From NCBI GenBank assembly GCA_015055605.1, contig SVHV01000001.1, positions 377,026 to 441,025 on the forward strand: DNA of 64,000 nucleotides, written 5' to 3'. The DNA is from Clostridiales bacterium (GTDB lineage Bacteria > Bacillota > Clostridia > Christensenellales > UBA1242). The position numbers and the translations under genes were made by a program. Positions 16,729-27,502 of this stretch are shown here, piece after piece; position 1 is the first letter of the stretch, and each line of letters opens with the position of its first letter. A model generated the notes under the pieces. That model had not been told where the DNA came from, ran no database searches, and saw only the letters and a program-made list of their open reading frames with translations.

Positions 16729-17376
16729 TTAAAAAATTAAATTCCAAAATAAAATAATAGGTGTACAAATATAATTAATTAGCGTGATAAGCAAACTATC
16801 GAAAAATACAATAAATATTATTAGAATAATATTGCCGTATTTATGCATAAAGTTTACATATCCATTATTATATTTGGTAAGTGTTTCTACAAACCTAAAT
16901 CCATCTAAAGGATAAATAGGTAAAATATTAAATACTGCCAAACATATATTAATAAAAAATAAATAATAACAAAAATTCAGTATCAATGTAACAAACAAGG
17001 TATCTGCTGTACTAAGACAAACTAAACAGTATAGTCCATATCCCAAGAATCCTAATAGTAAATTCATTAGAACACCAGCAATACTTGTCCATGCACTACC
17101 CTTTTTGATATTCCTAAAATTAGCAGGATTGATTTGTACGGGCTTAGCCCAACCAAAACCAAAAAGTGCACAACACACAAAACCAACTGGTTCAATATGA
17201 TTAAATGGATTAAGTGTAACTCTACCCTGAATTTTAGGAGTAGTATCACCACATTTGTATGCAGCAAATGCATGAGCGAATTCGTGCAAACTGAGTGATA
17301 ATACAATTACTAATATAAACGAAATTGACGCTATTACAAAATCTGTACCCTGCAGTCCTTGTGCAAAAAATAACAT
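16729..17376 (-). CDS. Site-2 protease family protein (peptidase M50)
   Basis: A membrane zinc metalloprotease of 215 aa. The zinc site is HEFAHAFAAYKCGD near residue 30 with the second-site motif NILPIYPLDGFR near residue 155, and there are about five hydrophobic segments. No PDZ domain is present, so it is the short M50B type and not RseP. It sits upstream of scpA, a frequent pairing in Firmicutes with no known functional reason. The substrate is unknown. Confidence 0.9.
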   Translation of the reverse strand: MLFFAQGLQGTDFVIASISFILVIVLSLSLHEFAHAFAAYKCGDTTPKIQGRVTLNPFNHIEPVGFVCCALFGFGWAKPVQINPANFRNIKKGSAWTSIAGVLMNLLLGFLGYGLYCLVCLSTADTLFVTLILNFCYYLFFINICLAVFNILPIYPLDGFRFVETLTKYNNGYVNFMHKYGNIILIIFIVFFDSLLITLINYICTPIILFWNLIF

Positions 17377-17491
17377 TATAGCCCTCTTTTATATTTACTA
17401 AAATAGTATACTAAATATCTAAAAATCTTGCAATTAAAAGACCAACATAATACTCTGATATCTCTCAGCAGTAAAGTCAAATAATAGCATA

Positions 17492-18181
17492 TTATGGCAT
17501 ATAAATAATTCTATGACACTCACAAACTATAGTCTGGTCAGCCTTTAGTTTATTTGCCTTCGCAGTAGGAATCTCAACCCTACAGCCAGCACAGTGCCCA
17601 TTACTAAATGGTACAAATACTGGGAAGACTTTGTCTGCCTTAACTGCTCTATACTTAGCAAGCAATTCTGGATTAAGTGATTTCTCCATCTCAGCCATTT
17701 GTGATTCAATTTCTTTTACTCTAGGCAAAATAGACTTAACATCTTGTTCACATTTAGTTTTATAAATATTATACTTTTGTTTTGCCTTGATTATTTTTTG
17801 TTTAGTTTCTTCAAAAGAATTTAAACTCTCCTGAATCTTAGTAATAATTAAATCAATATTTCTACCCAAATGGTACAATTCATCACTCAAGGCATTGCTT
17901 GTTGATAAAAGACCGTTTACTTCATCAAGACTTACTTTTGAAAGTTCCATACTGGTAATTTTTTGAACTTTCTCAAGATTTGTTTCATACTGCTTTCTTA
18001 ATTTCTCATAGTCCTTAATCAAATCATTAGCGCCAGACTCAATTTTCATACCTTTATCTTGATACTCAACGATATAGTCCTTTAGTTTCGCCATTTTTGT
18101 TCTATCTTCACTATTGAGATTTGACTTTTTAAGCTTATTCAATTCAATATCTAGTTTTTGATATTCTAACATTTGTTTCAT
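17492..18181 (-). CDS. Coiled-coil protein with C-terminal zinc ribbon (C4-type, DUF164-like)
   Basis: The 229 residues are mostly a long antiparallel coiled coil (about 1-175), ending in a zinc-ribbon-like module GHCAGCRVEIP and CECHRI. The second half-site is Cys-x-Cys-His rather than the usual CxxC, which is atypical. It overlaps trmK by 4 nt. This trmK neighbour is conserved in Firmicutes; the function is unknown, with nucleic-acid binding often supposed. Confidence 0.75.
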   Translation of the reverse strand: MKQMLEYQKLDIELNKLKKSNLNSEDRTKMAKLKDYIVEYQDKGMKIESGANDLIKDYEKLRKQYETNLEKVQKITSMELSKVSLDEVNGLLSTSNALSDELYHLGRNIDLIITKIQESLNSFEETKQKIIKAKQKYNIYKTKCEQDVKSILPRVKEIESQMAEMEKSLNPELLAKYRAVKADKVFPVFVPFSNGHCAGCRVEIPTAKANKLKADQTIVCECHRIIYMP

Positions 18182-18843
18182 AACTTTTTACCGTTCCTTT
18201 TCTTAGCTAGTTTTAATAAGTCTAAATACTTAATAAGTTCTTCCTTTTTCTGAGAATCAACTCTATCTAATATATTATTCGTTTTGTTTGATTCATAGTC
18301 CAAATATTCAATAAAATCTGTGTCTCCTGCCTCAAAACTATCTCTACCAAAATACAAGTCTAGTTCGTCTTGAGCATTAGTCTTTGCTCCTTTTTCACAC
18401 CTAAATATATGATAAAACTTGCCTTTATCCTTAATAATTTTATCGAAGACAATACCATATCCTATACTAGACATATACTCTTTCACTTTAACTTCATTTT
18501 TTTGAGGAGAAAGAATGTAAACAGGAATATCTATAGGCGAAGAAGAAATGATTTGTATAATCTCTTCACCACCCATTCCTGATATTATACATTCATCAAC
18601 ATTTGAACCAACATATCCTTGCAAACCATCACAATGTATAGCTCGAAAGTTATCATGTCCAGAGAGAAGTTTCTCTGCCTTTTCTAAACTTGGTTTACTA
18701 ATATCTGACACATAAGCAAATAAACATTTTTTACTCTCTACTAATGCTGATGCGAGTTTACCATGATCACAACCCACATCAGCAATAGTTCCTCCAGATA
18801 CTAAATAATATATTTCGTTTAATCTTTTTGATAATTTACTCAT
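18178..18843 (-). CDS. trmK: tRNA (adenine22-N1)-methyltransferase TrmK
   Basis: A SAM-dependent methyltransferase modifying A22 in the tRNA D-loop. The SAM motif is [11 protein letters not shown] near residue 20, then [11 protein letters not shown] in the catalytic region. The 221-aa length and the location directly after rpoD (8-nt overlap) are as in other Firmicutes. Confidence 0.93.
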   Translation of the reverse strand: MSKLSKRLNEIYYLVSGGTIADVGCDHGKLASALVESKKCLFAYVSDISKPSLEKAEKLLSGHDNFRAIHCDGLQGYVGSNVDECIISGMGGEEIIQIISSSPIDIPVYILSPQKNEVKVKEYMSSIGYGIVFDKIIKDKGKFYHIFRCEKGAKTNAQDELDLYFGRDSFEAGDTDFIEYLDYESNKTNNILDRVDSQKKEELIKYLDLLKLAKKRNGKKL

Positions 18844-19939
18844 AAAAATCTTGCAACTTTTTACTTCTATTTGGATGTCTTAATTTTCTAAGAGCCTTAG
18901 CCTCAATCTGCCTAATTCTCTCTCTAGTTACATTAAATTCTTTACCAACCTCTTCTAGAGTTCTAGGATGACAGTCATCTAAACCATATCTAAGTCTAAT
19001 AACTTTTTGTTCTCTAGGAGTTAGTGTTTCAATAACTTGAAGAAGTTGAGTTTTTAAAATATCTTGTGCAGCATTTTCTGTAGGAGACTTGATTGACTCG
19101 TCTTCTACAAAGTCACTAATTCTACTCTCATCCTCTTCACCAACTGGGCTCTCAAGAGATACTGGATCTTGAGCAATCTTCTGAATTTCTATTACTCTAT
19201 TTTCACTCATTCCCATTCTCTCTGCAATCTCAGCATTAGTTGGATCTCTACCTAATTCCTGCATTAATTGTTTGCTTGTTCTAGATAATCTATGAATAGT
19301 TTCGACCATGTGTACTGGGATTCTAATTGTTCTAGCCTGGTCAGCAATTGCTCTAGTAATAGATTGTCTAATCCACCATGTTGCATAAGTTGAGAATCTA
19401 AATCCTTTAGTATAATCGAATTTTTCAACAGCCTTTAGTAGTCCTAAATTACCCTCTTGAATAAGGTCTAGGAATTGCATACTACTTCTATTAACATATT
19501 TCTTTGCTATACTAACAACTAACTTTAGGTTTCTCTCACTTAGTTCTTTCTTTGCCCACTCATCACCCTCTAAGATTCTCTTAGCAAGGTCAACCTCTTG
19601 TTCTGATGTTAGAAGTTGTGCTTGACCGATATCTTTTAAGTACATTTTAACTGGGTCGTCAACTTTGACAGTATTAATAATCTCTTTTAGTTCTTCGTCT
19701 TTGATAGCCTCATCAACAGATTGTTCAATGGTAATACCACTCTCTTCTAAAGATTGTTTAATTGTCTCTAATTCTTCTGCAGAAAGTTCATAATTAATCA
19801 GTTTTGCACCGATATCATCTTCGTTTAGATAATTGCCATCTTTTTGAGCAAGTTTTATAAGTTCACCTATTTCCTGCTCAATACCTTTAGCCTTTTCCAT
19901 TAAAATTTCAATATCAATATTCTTTTTTGCTTTTGCCAT
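18836..19939 (-). CDS. rpoD: Primary sigma factor RpoD (SigA)
   Basis: The housekeeping sigma factor, 367 aa. Region 1.2 is [11 protein letters not shown], region 2 includes [11 protein letters not shown] and [11 protein letters not shown], and region 4 ends with the -35-binding helix-turn-helix [17 protein letters not shown]. Region 1.1 is present as a short acidic N-terminus. It lies 10 nt after dnaG in the macromolecular synthesis operon. The TTGACA/TATAAT promoters listed here would be its targets. Confidence 0.97.
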   Translation of the reverse strand: MAKAKKNIDIEILMEKAKGIEQEIGELIKLAQKDGNYLNEDDIGAKLINYELSAEELETIKQSLEESGITIEQSVDEAIKDEELKEIINTVKVDDPVKMYLKDIGQAQLLTSEQEVDLAKRILEGDEWAKKELSERNLKLVVSIAKKYVNRSSMQFLDLIQEGNLGLLKAVEKFDYTKGFRFSTYATWWIRQSITRAIADQARTIRIPVHMVETIHRLSRTSKQLMQELGRDPTNAEIAERMGMSENRVIEIQKIAQDPVSLESPVGEEDESRISDFVEDESIKSPTENAAQDILKTQLLQVIETLTPREQKVIRLRYGLDDCHPRTLEEVGKEFNVTRERIRQIEAKALRKLRHPNRSKKLQDFYE

Positions 19940-19949
19940 TTCCTGTACC

Positions 19950-21728
19950 TTACTTCTTTTTTTCTTTCATTATTATTTCTTGTATTTGTTTCATTATTCT
20001 TGCTCTTTCTTCAGAGTCTTTTGTCTTAGCCATCTCAGAGAGAAGTTTGTCTTTTTGCATACTTAGTCCACTCTTTAGAATAATAGCTTCACAGTCAGCA
20101 TAATACTTTTCGTTATCTTCACCCTCTATAAATTCAAAGTTTACTATATCGTATATATCCTTTGTACCTTCTACATCAAACATATCGAAAAGTTTACTAA
20201 CTATAGGAGTTCTACCTGCATCTTTTTCTTCTTTGATATATTCAAAGATTTTTATATAATCGGGATTAAGTATATAATCTTTTATTTCTAGATTAATTGT
20301 TGCATAATCCTTTTTGTATAGTAATGCAGATATCACAAACTTCACTGCTTTTACATAAGCTGTTTCTTTTAGGCTTACTTGCATATTTGGTTTGTTTACC
20401 ACGAAATCATCTTGTTTAGGTGTTTCTGTTTGGGCAACATTATTTAAGTCTCCCCTTAAAACAGAAATGTTTACATTAGAAATTTCTTGAATCATTTTTA
20501 GATAAATTTCTTGTTCACTCTGTGTAGTTAATTTTCTAACAACATTGAGTGAATCACTTATGAATTTTGATTTTTCTTCAGGCTTGTCTATATTATAAGT
20601 CCTAGCAAAATCCCTAATTAAAAACTCAACCCAGTAGAGAGAATTTGCAATCAATTTCTCCCACGACTCTTTACCGAAAGCATTTACATATTCGTCTGGG
20701 TCATGTCCATTAGGAATAGTAACTATATATACTGCAAGGCCTGCATTAACAAGTATCTCAATACTTCTAAGAGTTGCCTTCTTTCCAGCAGAATCTCCAT
20801 CAAAGCATAATACTACTTTATCGGTAAATTTCTTTAAGTCTTTAGCATGATGCATAGTAAGAGCTGTGCCCATACAAGCAACTGCATTCTTTATACCCGC
20901 CTTATATAAAGATATAACATCCATCTGACCTTCAACTAAGACAATTTCGTTTATTGCTGTCTGTTGTTTCGTTTTCTTTAGTTGGTGTATACCATATATA
21001 CATTTACTCTTATCGAAAACTAGAGTCTGTGCAGTATTTTTATATTTAGCAAAGTCAGTTTTACCCAAAACTCTACCACTAAAGCCCACTACATTTCCAT
21101 ATAGATTAAATATAGGGAAAATAAGCCTTTTCCCATAAAAATCATTTAGTTTACCATCTCTCTTATCTGCAATACCCGCATCAAGAATTTCTTCTTCGGT
21201 ATAACCTTTTGACTTTAGGTAACTAACAACCTCTGTCCAACCTGTACTATATCCTAGACCAAACTCCTTGATTACATTTGTATCTAGCCTTCTACTCTGT
21301 AAATATTCCAAAGCAGGTTTAGACTCAGGAAGTTTTAAATTTGAATAATAAAATCTAGCAGCATCAACAAGTGCCTGAAAAATCCTCTCCCTCTTCTTCT
21401 TGTTCTTCACTAAGTTTTCGTCAGAGTGAAACTCTGGCATCTCCATACCTGCATATTCAGCTAGTCTTTTGCAAGCATCATAGAAATCTAGTGACTCATG
21501 CTTTTGTACAAAATTGATTACATCTCCACTAGCACCACAACCAAAACAATGATAGTATTGCTCTATCTCATTAATAGCAAAAGATGGTGTCTTTTCAAAA
21601 TGAAAAGGGCAACAAGCCCACCATGTTTTACCCTTTTTGGTTAGGGTTATGTATTTACTAGCAATGGTGACGATATCACTATTTGTTTTTAGCTTTTCTA
21701 ACCATGCAGCATCAAAACCTTTATCCAA
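19950..21728 (-). CDS. dnaG: DNA primase
   Basis: Synthesises RNA primers at the replication fork. The CHC2 zinc finger (C40, H43, C61, C64) is followed by the catalytic core and the Toprim motifs [12 protein letters not shown] and CFDGDSAG. The C-terminal helicase-binding region from about residue 440 is divergent. The 592-aa length is normal. AAGGAGAATATAC precedes the ATG. It is the first gene of dnaG-rpoD-trmK. Confidence 0.97.
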   Translation of the reverse strand: MDKGFDAAWLEKLKTNSDIVTIASKYITLTKKGKTWWACCPFHFEKTPSFAINEIEQYYHCFGCGASGDVINFVQKHESLDFYDACKRLAEYAGMEMPEFHSDENLVKNKKKRERIFQALVDAARFYYSNLKLPESKPALEYLQSRRLDTNVIKEFGLGYSTGWTEVVSYLKSKGYTEEEILDAGIADKRDGKLNDFYGKRLIFPIFNLYGNVVGFSGRVLGKTDFAKYKNTAQTLVFDKSKCIYGIHQLKKTKQQTAINEIVLVEGQMDVISLYKAGIKNAVACMGTALTMHHAKDLKKFTDKVVLCFDGDSAGKKATLRSIEILVNAGLAVYIVTIPNGHDPDEYVNAFGKESWEKLIANSLYWVEFLIRDFARTYNIDKPEEKSKFISDSLNVVRKLTTQSEQEIYLKMIQEISNVNISVLRGDLNNVAQTETPKQDDFVVNKPNMQVSLKETAYVKAVKFVISALLYKKDYATINLEIKDYILNPDYIKIFEYIKEEKDAGRTPIVSKLFDMFDVEGTKDIYDIVNFEFIEGEDNEKYYADCEAIILKSGLSMQKDKLLSEMAKTKDSEERARIMKQIQEIIMKEKKK

Positions 21729-21831
21729 AGTATATTCTCCTTTTTCTCACTCATATAATATATACGAATTACTTTTTGATTTTCCTCTTTTTTTTCGAAT
21801 ATTTTTTACTTTTTTGCATATAATATTATTC

Positions 21832-21878
21832 AAAAAAAATATAACCATGGATATATATTATAAATCCTAAGGTTATAT
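21832..21878 (-). terminator. Terminator of the small membrane protein gene
   Basis: ATATAACC/GGTTATAT outer stem with a GGAT/ATCC inner stem, followed by eight T on the minus strand. Confidence 0.7.
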
Positions 21879-21887
21879 CTTTTTATA

Positions 21888-22136
21888 TTACTTATTTTCG
21901 TCTTTTATATCAGAAATCTCTTTAGTTGTTTCTTTTAAATTTTTACAATTAACAATAGCAGTTACAATGATAGAAATAATACCACAAACTAGACCACTAG
22001 CTGGTAAAACAACCCAAACAGGATGCCATGAATCAGGTACAAAGATACCGACTAATAAAAACACTAATATAGCGATTAACATTAGTACCCCACAACAAGC
22101 ATTACTTATGATTTGAAGTTTATTTTTATCAGACAT
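21888..22136 (-). CDS. Small two-TM membrane protein, unknown
   Basis: An 82-aa protein with two hydrophobic segments (about 14-33 and 43-64) and a charged C-terminal tail. A Cys pair occurs in NACCGV near the start. AAGGAGATAGGGTGT precedes the ATG and a terminator follows, so it looks like a genuine monocistronic gene. I recognise no family; it resembles small predicted membrane proteins common in gut Clostridia. Confidence 0.7.
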   Translation of the reverse strand: MSDKNKLQIISNACCGVLMLIAILVFLLVGIFVPDSWHPVWVVLPASGLVCGIISIIVTAIVNCKNLKETTKEISDIKDENK

Positions 22137-22221
22137 ACACCCTATCTCCTTTATTAATTTACTCTACATTATTATTATATAATATTTCTATATATTTGTA
22201 AATACATTTAAAAATCTACTA

Positions 22222-22250
22222 AAAAAACGACCTATAAATAGGTCGCTTTT
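22222..22250. terminator. Terminator after ppdK
   Basis: CGACCTA, TAAA loop, TAGGTCG (22228-22245) with A and T tracts on either side. Confidence 0.85.
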
Positions 22251-22255
22251 TAATA

Positions 22256-24889
22256 TTATCTATTTCTGATAGCAGCTTGAGCAGCAGCAAGTCTAGCAAT
22301 AGGAACTCTGAATGGAGAACAAGATACATAAGTTAAGCCAATCTTATGACAGAACTCGATAGATGATGGATCTCCACCATGCTCACCACAGATACCTAAT
22401 TTGATATCAGGTCTAGTCTTTCTACCACCGTTTACAGCCATCTCCATAAGTTTACCAACACCGTTTTGGTCTAGTCTAGCGAATGGATCTGACTCGTAAA
22501 TCTTCTTCTCATAGTATGCACCTAAGAACTTACCAGCGTCATCACGGCTGAAACCGAATGTCATCTGAGTTAAGTCATTAGTACCGAATGAGAAATACTC
22601 AGCTTCTTGAGCGATTTCGTCTGCAAGAACTGCAGCTCTAGGAATCTCAATCATAGTACCTACTTTGTAGTGCATATCAACACCAGCCTCTGCAATAAGA
22701 GCATCAGCAGTCTCAGTAACAAGTTTCTTAACATAAGCCAACTCTTTTACTTCGCCTACAAGTGGGATCATGATTTCTGGAACTGGGTTCCAGTCTGGGT
22801 GTTTCTTAGCAACATTGATAGCAGCTTTGATAACAGCCTTAGTTTGCATAACTGCAATTTCAGGATAAGTAACAGCAAGTCTACATCCTCTGTGACCCAT
22901 CATTGGGTTGAACTCATGTAAACTATCAATGATTTGTTTGATTTCTTCAACTGTCTTACCTTGTGTTTTAGCAAGAAGTGCGATATCTTCTTCAGAAGTA
23001 GGAACGAACTCGTGTAGAGGTGGGTCAATAAATCTGATATTTACTGGCTTACCTTGTAGAGCCTCGTATAATTTCTCGAAGTCACCTTGTTGCATTGGCT
23101 CAAGTTTAGCAAGAGCTTTTTCTCTTTGCTCAACTGTATCTGAACAAATCATCTCTCTGATAGCAGCAATTCTGTCACCCTCAAAGAACATGTGCTCTGT
23201 TCTACATAGACCAATACCGTCAGCACCGAACTCGAATGCTTGTTTAGCATCAGCTGGAGTATCAGCATTAGTTCTTACTTGAAGAGTTTTGTATTTATCA
23301 GCCCATGCCATAATTCTACCGAAGTCACCATCGTTAGTATTAGCAGGAACTGTAGTGATAGCCTCACCATAGATGTTACCAGTAGAACCATCAAGAGAAA
23401 TAACATCTCCCTCTTTGTAAGTTCTGCCGTTAAGAGTAAATTTCTTGTTAGCCTCGTCCATCTTAATGTCGCCACAACCAGATACACAACAAGTACCCAT
23501 TCCTCTAGCAACTACGGCAGCGTGAGAAGTCATACCACCTCTAACTGTTAGAACACCTTGAGCATAGTGCATACCCTCGATATCTTCTGGAGAAGTCTCT
23601 AGTCTAACTAGAACTACTTTCTCTTTTCTCTTACCTGCAGCAACTGCGTCCTCTGCTGTAAATACGATAGCACCACAAGCAGCACCTGGAGATGCAGCAA
23701 GAGCTTGAGCAACTGGAGTTGCTTTCTTAAGAGCAGCAGCATCAAATTGTGGGTGAAGTAAAGCGTCTAATGATTTAGGGTCGATTTGCATTAAAGCTTC
23801 TTCCTCAGAAATCATTCCCTCGTCTACTAAGTCACAAGCAATTTTTAGAGCAGCTCTAGCTGTTCTCTTACCATTTCTTGTTTGAAGCATATAAAGTTTC
23901 TTATCCTCAATAGTAAACTCCATATCTTGCATATCTCTGTAATGTCCCTCAAGGATTTTACAGATATCTTGGAATTGAGTATAAACCTCAGGCATAACCT
24001 CAGCCATTTTATCAATAGGCATTGGAGTTCTAACACCAGCAACAACGTCTTCACCTTGTGCATTCATTAAGAATTCACCCATAAGTTTCTTCTCACCAGT
24101 AGCAGGGTTTCTAGTAAATGCAACACCTGTACCAGATGTCTCACCCATATTACCAAATACCATCATTTGTACGTTAACTGCAGTACCCCAGCTGTATGGG
24201 ATATCATTTTGCATACGATAGTAGTTAGCTCTTGGGTTATCCCATGAACGGAATACGGCTTTGATAGCACCGAATAATTGCTCTTTTGGGTCTGATGGGA
24301 AATCTGAACCGATTTTAGCCTTGTACTCTGCTTTGAATTGAGCAGCTAGTTCAGCTAAGTCTTCAGCTGTTAACTCGATATCTTGAGAAACACCCTTCTT
24401 CTCTTTCATCTCATCAATTAATTGCTCGAAGTATTTTTTACCAACTTCCATAACAACATCACTGTACATTTGAATAAATCTTCTGTAACAGTCCCATGCC
24501 CAACGAGGGTTGCCAGATTTTTTAGAAATAACTTCTACAACTTCCTCATTAAGACCTAAGTTAAGAATAGTATCCATCATACCAGGCATAGATGCTCTAG
24601 CACCAGAACGAACTGAAACAAGTAGAGGATTCTCCTTATCTCCAAATTTCTTTCCAGTAATAGCTTCCATCTTAGTGATGTTTTCCATTATTTCTGCTTT
24701 GATTTGGTCATTGATTTGTCTATCATCTTCATAGTATTGAGTACATGCTTCTGTAGAGATAGTGAAACCTTGTGGAACAGGAAGACCTAATTTAGTCATC
24801 TCAGCTAAGTTAGCACCTTTACCACCAAGTATTTCTCTCATTTTAGCATCGCCTTCACTAAAAAGATATACATACTTTTTGTTTGTCAT
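22256..24889 (-). CDS. ppdK: Pyruvate, phosphate dikinase
   Basis: Interconverts pyruvate, ATP and phosphate with PEP, AMP and pyrophosphate, a central glycolytic or gluconeogenic enzyme in many anaerobes. The 877 residues contain the nucleotide-binding domain (GKGANLAEM near the start), the phosphohistidine domain GGMTSHAAVVARGMG and the PEP-binding barrel with GTNDLTQMTFGF near the end. I start at the ATG at 24889 (MTNKKYVYLF) because AAGGAG precedes it; the upstream in-frame extension of 34 residues is not family-like. The gene is monocistronic. Confidence 0.97.
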   Translation of the reverse strand: MTNKKYVYLFSEGDAKMREILGGKGANLAEMTKLGLPVPQGFTISTEACTQYYEDDRQINDQIKAEIMENITKMEAITGKKFGDKENPLLVSVRSGARASMPGMMDTILNLGLNEEVVEVISKKSGNPRWAWDCYRRFIQMYSDVVMEVGKKYFEQLIDEMKEKKGVSQDIELTAEDLAELAAQFKAEYKAKIGSDFPSDPKEQLFGAIKAVFRSWDNPRANYYRMQNDIPYSWGTAVNVQMMVFGNMGETSGTGVAFTRNPATGEKKLMGEFLMNAQGEDVVAGVRTPMPIDKMAEVMPEVYTQFQDICKILEGHYRDMQDMEFTIEDKKLYMLQTRNGKRTARAALKIACDLVDEGMISEEEALMQIDPKSLDALLHPQFDAAALKKATPVAQALAASPGAACGAIVFTAEDAVAAGKRKEKVVLVRLETSPEDIEGMHYAQGVLTVRGGMTSHAAVVARGMGTCCVSGCGDIKMDEANKKFTLNGRTYKEGDVISLDGSTGNIYGEAITTVPANTNDGDFGRIMAWADKYKTLQVRTNADTPADAKQAFEFGADGIGLCRTEHMFFEGDRIAAIREMICSDTVEQREKALAKLEPMQQGDFEKLYEALQGKPVNIRFIDPPLHEFVPTSEEDIALLAKTQGKTVEEIKQIIDSLHEFNPMMGHRGCRLAVTYPEIAVMQTKAVIKAAINVAKKHPDWNPVPEIMIPLVGEVKELAYVKKLVTETADALIAEAGVDMHYKVGTMIEIPRAAVLADEIAQEAEYFSFGTNDLTQMTFGFSRDDAGKFLGAYYEKKIYESDPFARLDQNGVGKLMEMAVNGGRKTRPDIKLGICGEHGGDPSSIEFCHKIGLTYVSCSPFRVPIARLAAAQAAIRNR

Positions 24890-25061
24890 TGTTTTCTCCT
24901 TGTCTTGATTTGTGAAATTCACCGTTAGTAGTATATATTTTTTATAAAAATATTGCAACAGTTTATCCACAAAAAGTTGAAAAAACTGCAAATAAAAGCC
25001 ATAAAATGTATATTTATAAACAATAACAAATATTTATTCTAACACAAAACCCCTATTCGCA

Positions 25062-25088
25062 AGAAAAAAACGCATATTTCTATGCGTT
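25062..25088 (-). terminator. Terminator after recO
   Basis: AACGCATA, TTTC loop, TATGCGTT (25069-25088) with a run of T on the minus strand, closing the yqfC-to-recO gene block. Confidence 0.85.
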
Positions 25089-25126
25089 CAATATTTTTAT
25101 AATACATATAAATATTCAAAATGTAA

Positions 25127-25846
25127 TTACAAAACATCAGAAAGTTTCATTTTAAAGCCAGTTTTTCTAGAAACATCATCAAGAACCAGTCTGAGCAAAT
25201 TCTTTACAACAGGCGTTTGAAGCTTAAGAGTATGCAATCTTTCTATATCAGTCGAACACACAACCTTTAGTGAAGTAAAATCTCTAGGTTCAACCTTGAT
25301 ACCTCCAGAACAATTTAAACACCTAAAAGTTCCACTCTCTAAATCAAACTTAATATCCCCCATAAACTTCATGCCACAATTGTCACATCTATCAAAATTT
25401 AGTGCATATCCTAATAATTCTAAAAAATCACAATAGAATTTTAGTGTAGCCATATATGGGTCTATATTATTATAAACAATATTTTGAAGTGTTTTTATTA
25501 ACGACAAAAACAACCCCTCAGCAATAATATTAGGTTTCAATATATGATTACAAAGAGCAAGCATAGACTCACATAATAGATATGTATTGTAGTCTCTAGA
25601 AATATCAAAGAATGAATCTATTAAATCTACCGACTTTACAACATAAAACGAGTGTCCCATCGCCAAATCAAACTTAGCAAAACAAAATGGTTGTCCTGCA
25701 AACTTCATCTTTGACTTAGCAGACTCAACACCTTTCAGTGTCGCAGTTATATTGCCTAGTTCAACAGAAAAAATATGGATAATTCTATCCTTTTCTCCAT
25801 ATTTTATTGAGTTAAGCACAATACCTGTTACTGTAATAGAATCCAC
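25127..25846 (-). CDS. recO: DNA repair protein RecO
   Basis: Loads RecA onto gapped DNA with RecR. The N-terminal OB fold begins TGIVLNSIKYGEKDRI, and the C-terminal part has a zinc-type cysteine set (CDNCG and CLNCSGG). 239 aa. It begins with GTG: the base of the yqzL stop codon is also its first base (TAGTG), so initiation is coupled to yqzL translation. Confidence 0.92.
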   Translation of the reverse strand: MDSITVTGIVLNSIKYGEKDRIIHIFSVELGNITATLKGVESAKSKMKFAGQPFCFAKFDLAMGHSFYVVKSVDLIDSFFDISRDYNTYLLCESMLALCNHILKPNIIAEGLFLSLIKTLQNIVYNNIDPYMATLKFYCDFLELLGYALNFDRCDNCGMKFMGDIKFDLESGTFRCLNCSGGIKVEPRDFTSLKVVCSTDIERLHTLKLQTPVVKNLLRLVLDDVSRKTGFKMKLSDVL

Positions 25847-25953
25847 TATTTTTCCTTTGTTTGTTTTTCTCTATCTTTTTTAAGCGCAGAATAGAGAAGA
25901 TAATAATTTATTTGCCCTGTACTTTTAAATAAGTTCCAACATAAATCTTCCAT
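25846..25953 (-). CDS. yqzL: YqzL-family small protein
   Basis: A 35-residue ORF beginning MEDLCWNLFKSTGQI. The pattern W-x-x-F-x-x-T-G-x-I-x-x-Y-L-L matches the YqzL family, which is found between era and recO in Bacillus and Clostridia. GGGAGGAGAT precedes the ATG. Its stop codon overlaps the recO start. The function is unknown; coupling to recO may be its role. Confidence 0.8.
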   Translation of the reverse strand: MEDLCWNLFKSTGQINYYLLYSALKKDREKQTKEK

Positions 25954-26043
25954 ATCTCCTCCCACATTATTTTATGCGAGAGAAAATAATTTATGACACA
26001 AGAACAAATTGCATATTTATAAATGAAAATGTATTTATATAAA

Positions 26044-26931
26044 TTATAAGTCTTGAGAATTATATCCTAAAGCTTTAATGGTATTAGACTTAGTTCTCCA
26101 ATCCTCTCTAACCTTTACAAAAAGTTTGAGCATTACTTTCTTGTCGACTAATTTTTCTATATCCTGTCTACTCTTAATACCAATATTCTTTAGCATTGCC
26201 CCACCCTTACCGATAATGATTTGTTTGTGACTAGCCTTCTCAATAATAATATCAGCATCAATCTCACAAAGAGTCTCACCATCATCAAATCTAGCAATTT
26301 CAATGGCTATACCATGAGGCAACTCATCTTGCAAAAGCCATAAAGCCTTTTCTCTAATAATTTCAGAGCACAAGAATTTAATTGACTGGTCGGTATAAAT
26401 ATCCTCATCAAAATACCTAACATCATCTTTTAGATATTGTTTGATTACCTTTAGAAGTTCCTCAAGATTTTTACTTTTCTTTGCAGAAATAGGTACAATA
26501 TCTTTTACATTATCAAGACTATTACACTTGCTAAGTTCAGGATACAATTTTTCATAAGTAGTATCATCTATCTTATTTACCACTAAAATAACATTGTCAA
26601 TGCCTTTTGTATATTTATTCAATGTATCAATTACATTATCATTAATTTTCTTTGTACCATCAATTACGAACAAAACAACATCTACATCATCTTTTGCAAC
26701 AGATATCGCTTTATTCATATACTCGTCAAGTTTGTTATGAGCATTATGTATACCTGGGGTATCAATAAAAACAATCTGAGAATCATCTTCATTTAAAATA
26801 CCCAATATCTTATTTCTAGTAGTCTGCGGTTTAGGCGAAACAATAGACACCTTCTCCTTTAGTAACGCATTAAGAAGCGTACTCTTACCCACATTTGGCA
26901 AACCTAAAATTGCAACAAATCCTGATTTCAT
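26044..26931 (-). CDS. era: GTPase Era
   Basis: A ribosome-assembly GTPase binding the 3' end of 16S rRNA. G1 is GLPNVGKST, G3 is DTPGIH, G4 is NKID, and the C-terminal KH domain has IIIGKGGAMLKNIG. 295 aa. Its ATG overlaps the ybeY stop codon. The dgkA and cdd genes that often separate ybeY and era in Bacillus are absent. Confidence 0.96.
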   Translation of the reverse strand: MKSGFVAILGLPNVGKSTLLNALLKEKVSIVSPKPQTTRNKILGILNEDDSQIVFIDTPGIHNAHNKLDEYMNKAISVAKDDVDVVLFVIDGTKKINDNVIDTLNKYTKGIDNVILVVNKIDDTTYEKLYPELSKCNSLDNVKDIVPISAKKSKNLEELLKVIKQYLKDDVRYFDEDIYTDQSIKFLCSEIIREKALWLLQDELPHGIAIEIARFDDGETLCEIDADIIIEKASHKQIIIGKGGAMLKNIGIKSRQDIEKLVDKKVMLKLFVKVREDWRTKSNTIKALGYNSQDL

Positions 26932-27440
26932 TATTCTCTCCCTAGTTTTACAAAAGACATAATCTTTTCTTCAACTTCTCTCATTTGTTTTTTATCTTCT
27001 TCTTTAATATGGTCATAACCTAAAAGGTGTAGTAATCCATGTACTGCCATATATGTCATCTCCCTACTCCTAGTATTACCATACTCTTTAGCCTGTTTAT
27101 ATACAATTTCCTTACAGATGGATATACAACCTAACATTATACAACCATTCTCAGGATTAAATTCAGACATATAATTTTCTTTTTCTAAATTGTCAACGAT
27201 TACTTGAGCATCTGTAACACCATATTGAAGTAAATTAGGATATGATAAAACATCTGTAGGCTTATCTACATTTCTAAACTCTTTGTTTTGTCTATGTATC
27301 TCTTCTTTAGAAACAAAGTCGATATCAACCTCAAGTTCCTTACACTTAACACCAAGATATTCTAGAGCATAACCATAAGCTTGAGTGATTAAATCAATAT
27401 ATTTCTTATTAAAAAGTTTTTTATTAAAGTTAATAATCAT
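26931..27440 (-). CDS. ybeY: Endoribonuclease YbeY
   Basis: A zinc endoribonuclease for 16S rRNA 3'-end maturation and ribosome quality control. The zinc motif HGLLHLLGYDH is complete and the family's NKEFRNVDKPTDVLSYP is present. I start at the ATG at 27440 with AAAAGGTG eight bases upstream; a GTG three codons earlier is less likely. 169 aa. The preceding gene is yqfD, not phoH. Confidence 0.95.
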   Translation of the reverse strand: MIINFNKKLFNKKYIDLITQAYGYALEYLGVKCKELEVDIDFVSKEEIHRQNKEFRNVDKPTDVLSYPNLLQYGVTDAQVIVDNLEKENYMSEFNPENGCIMLGCISICKEIVYKQAKEYGNTRSREMTYMAVHGLLHLLGYDHIKEEDKKQMREVEEKIMSFVKLGRE

Positions 27441-27502
27441 ATTAAACACCTTTTATCTTTATCTTTTTCATTATATCAAACAATATAATTTTGGTCAATA
27501 AA

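Noticed and set aside
22607..24734. Several plus-strand ORFs inside ppdK, including one of 124 aa
   Set aside because: Codon-bias shadows of a highly expressed gene with no start signals.
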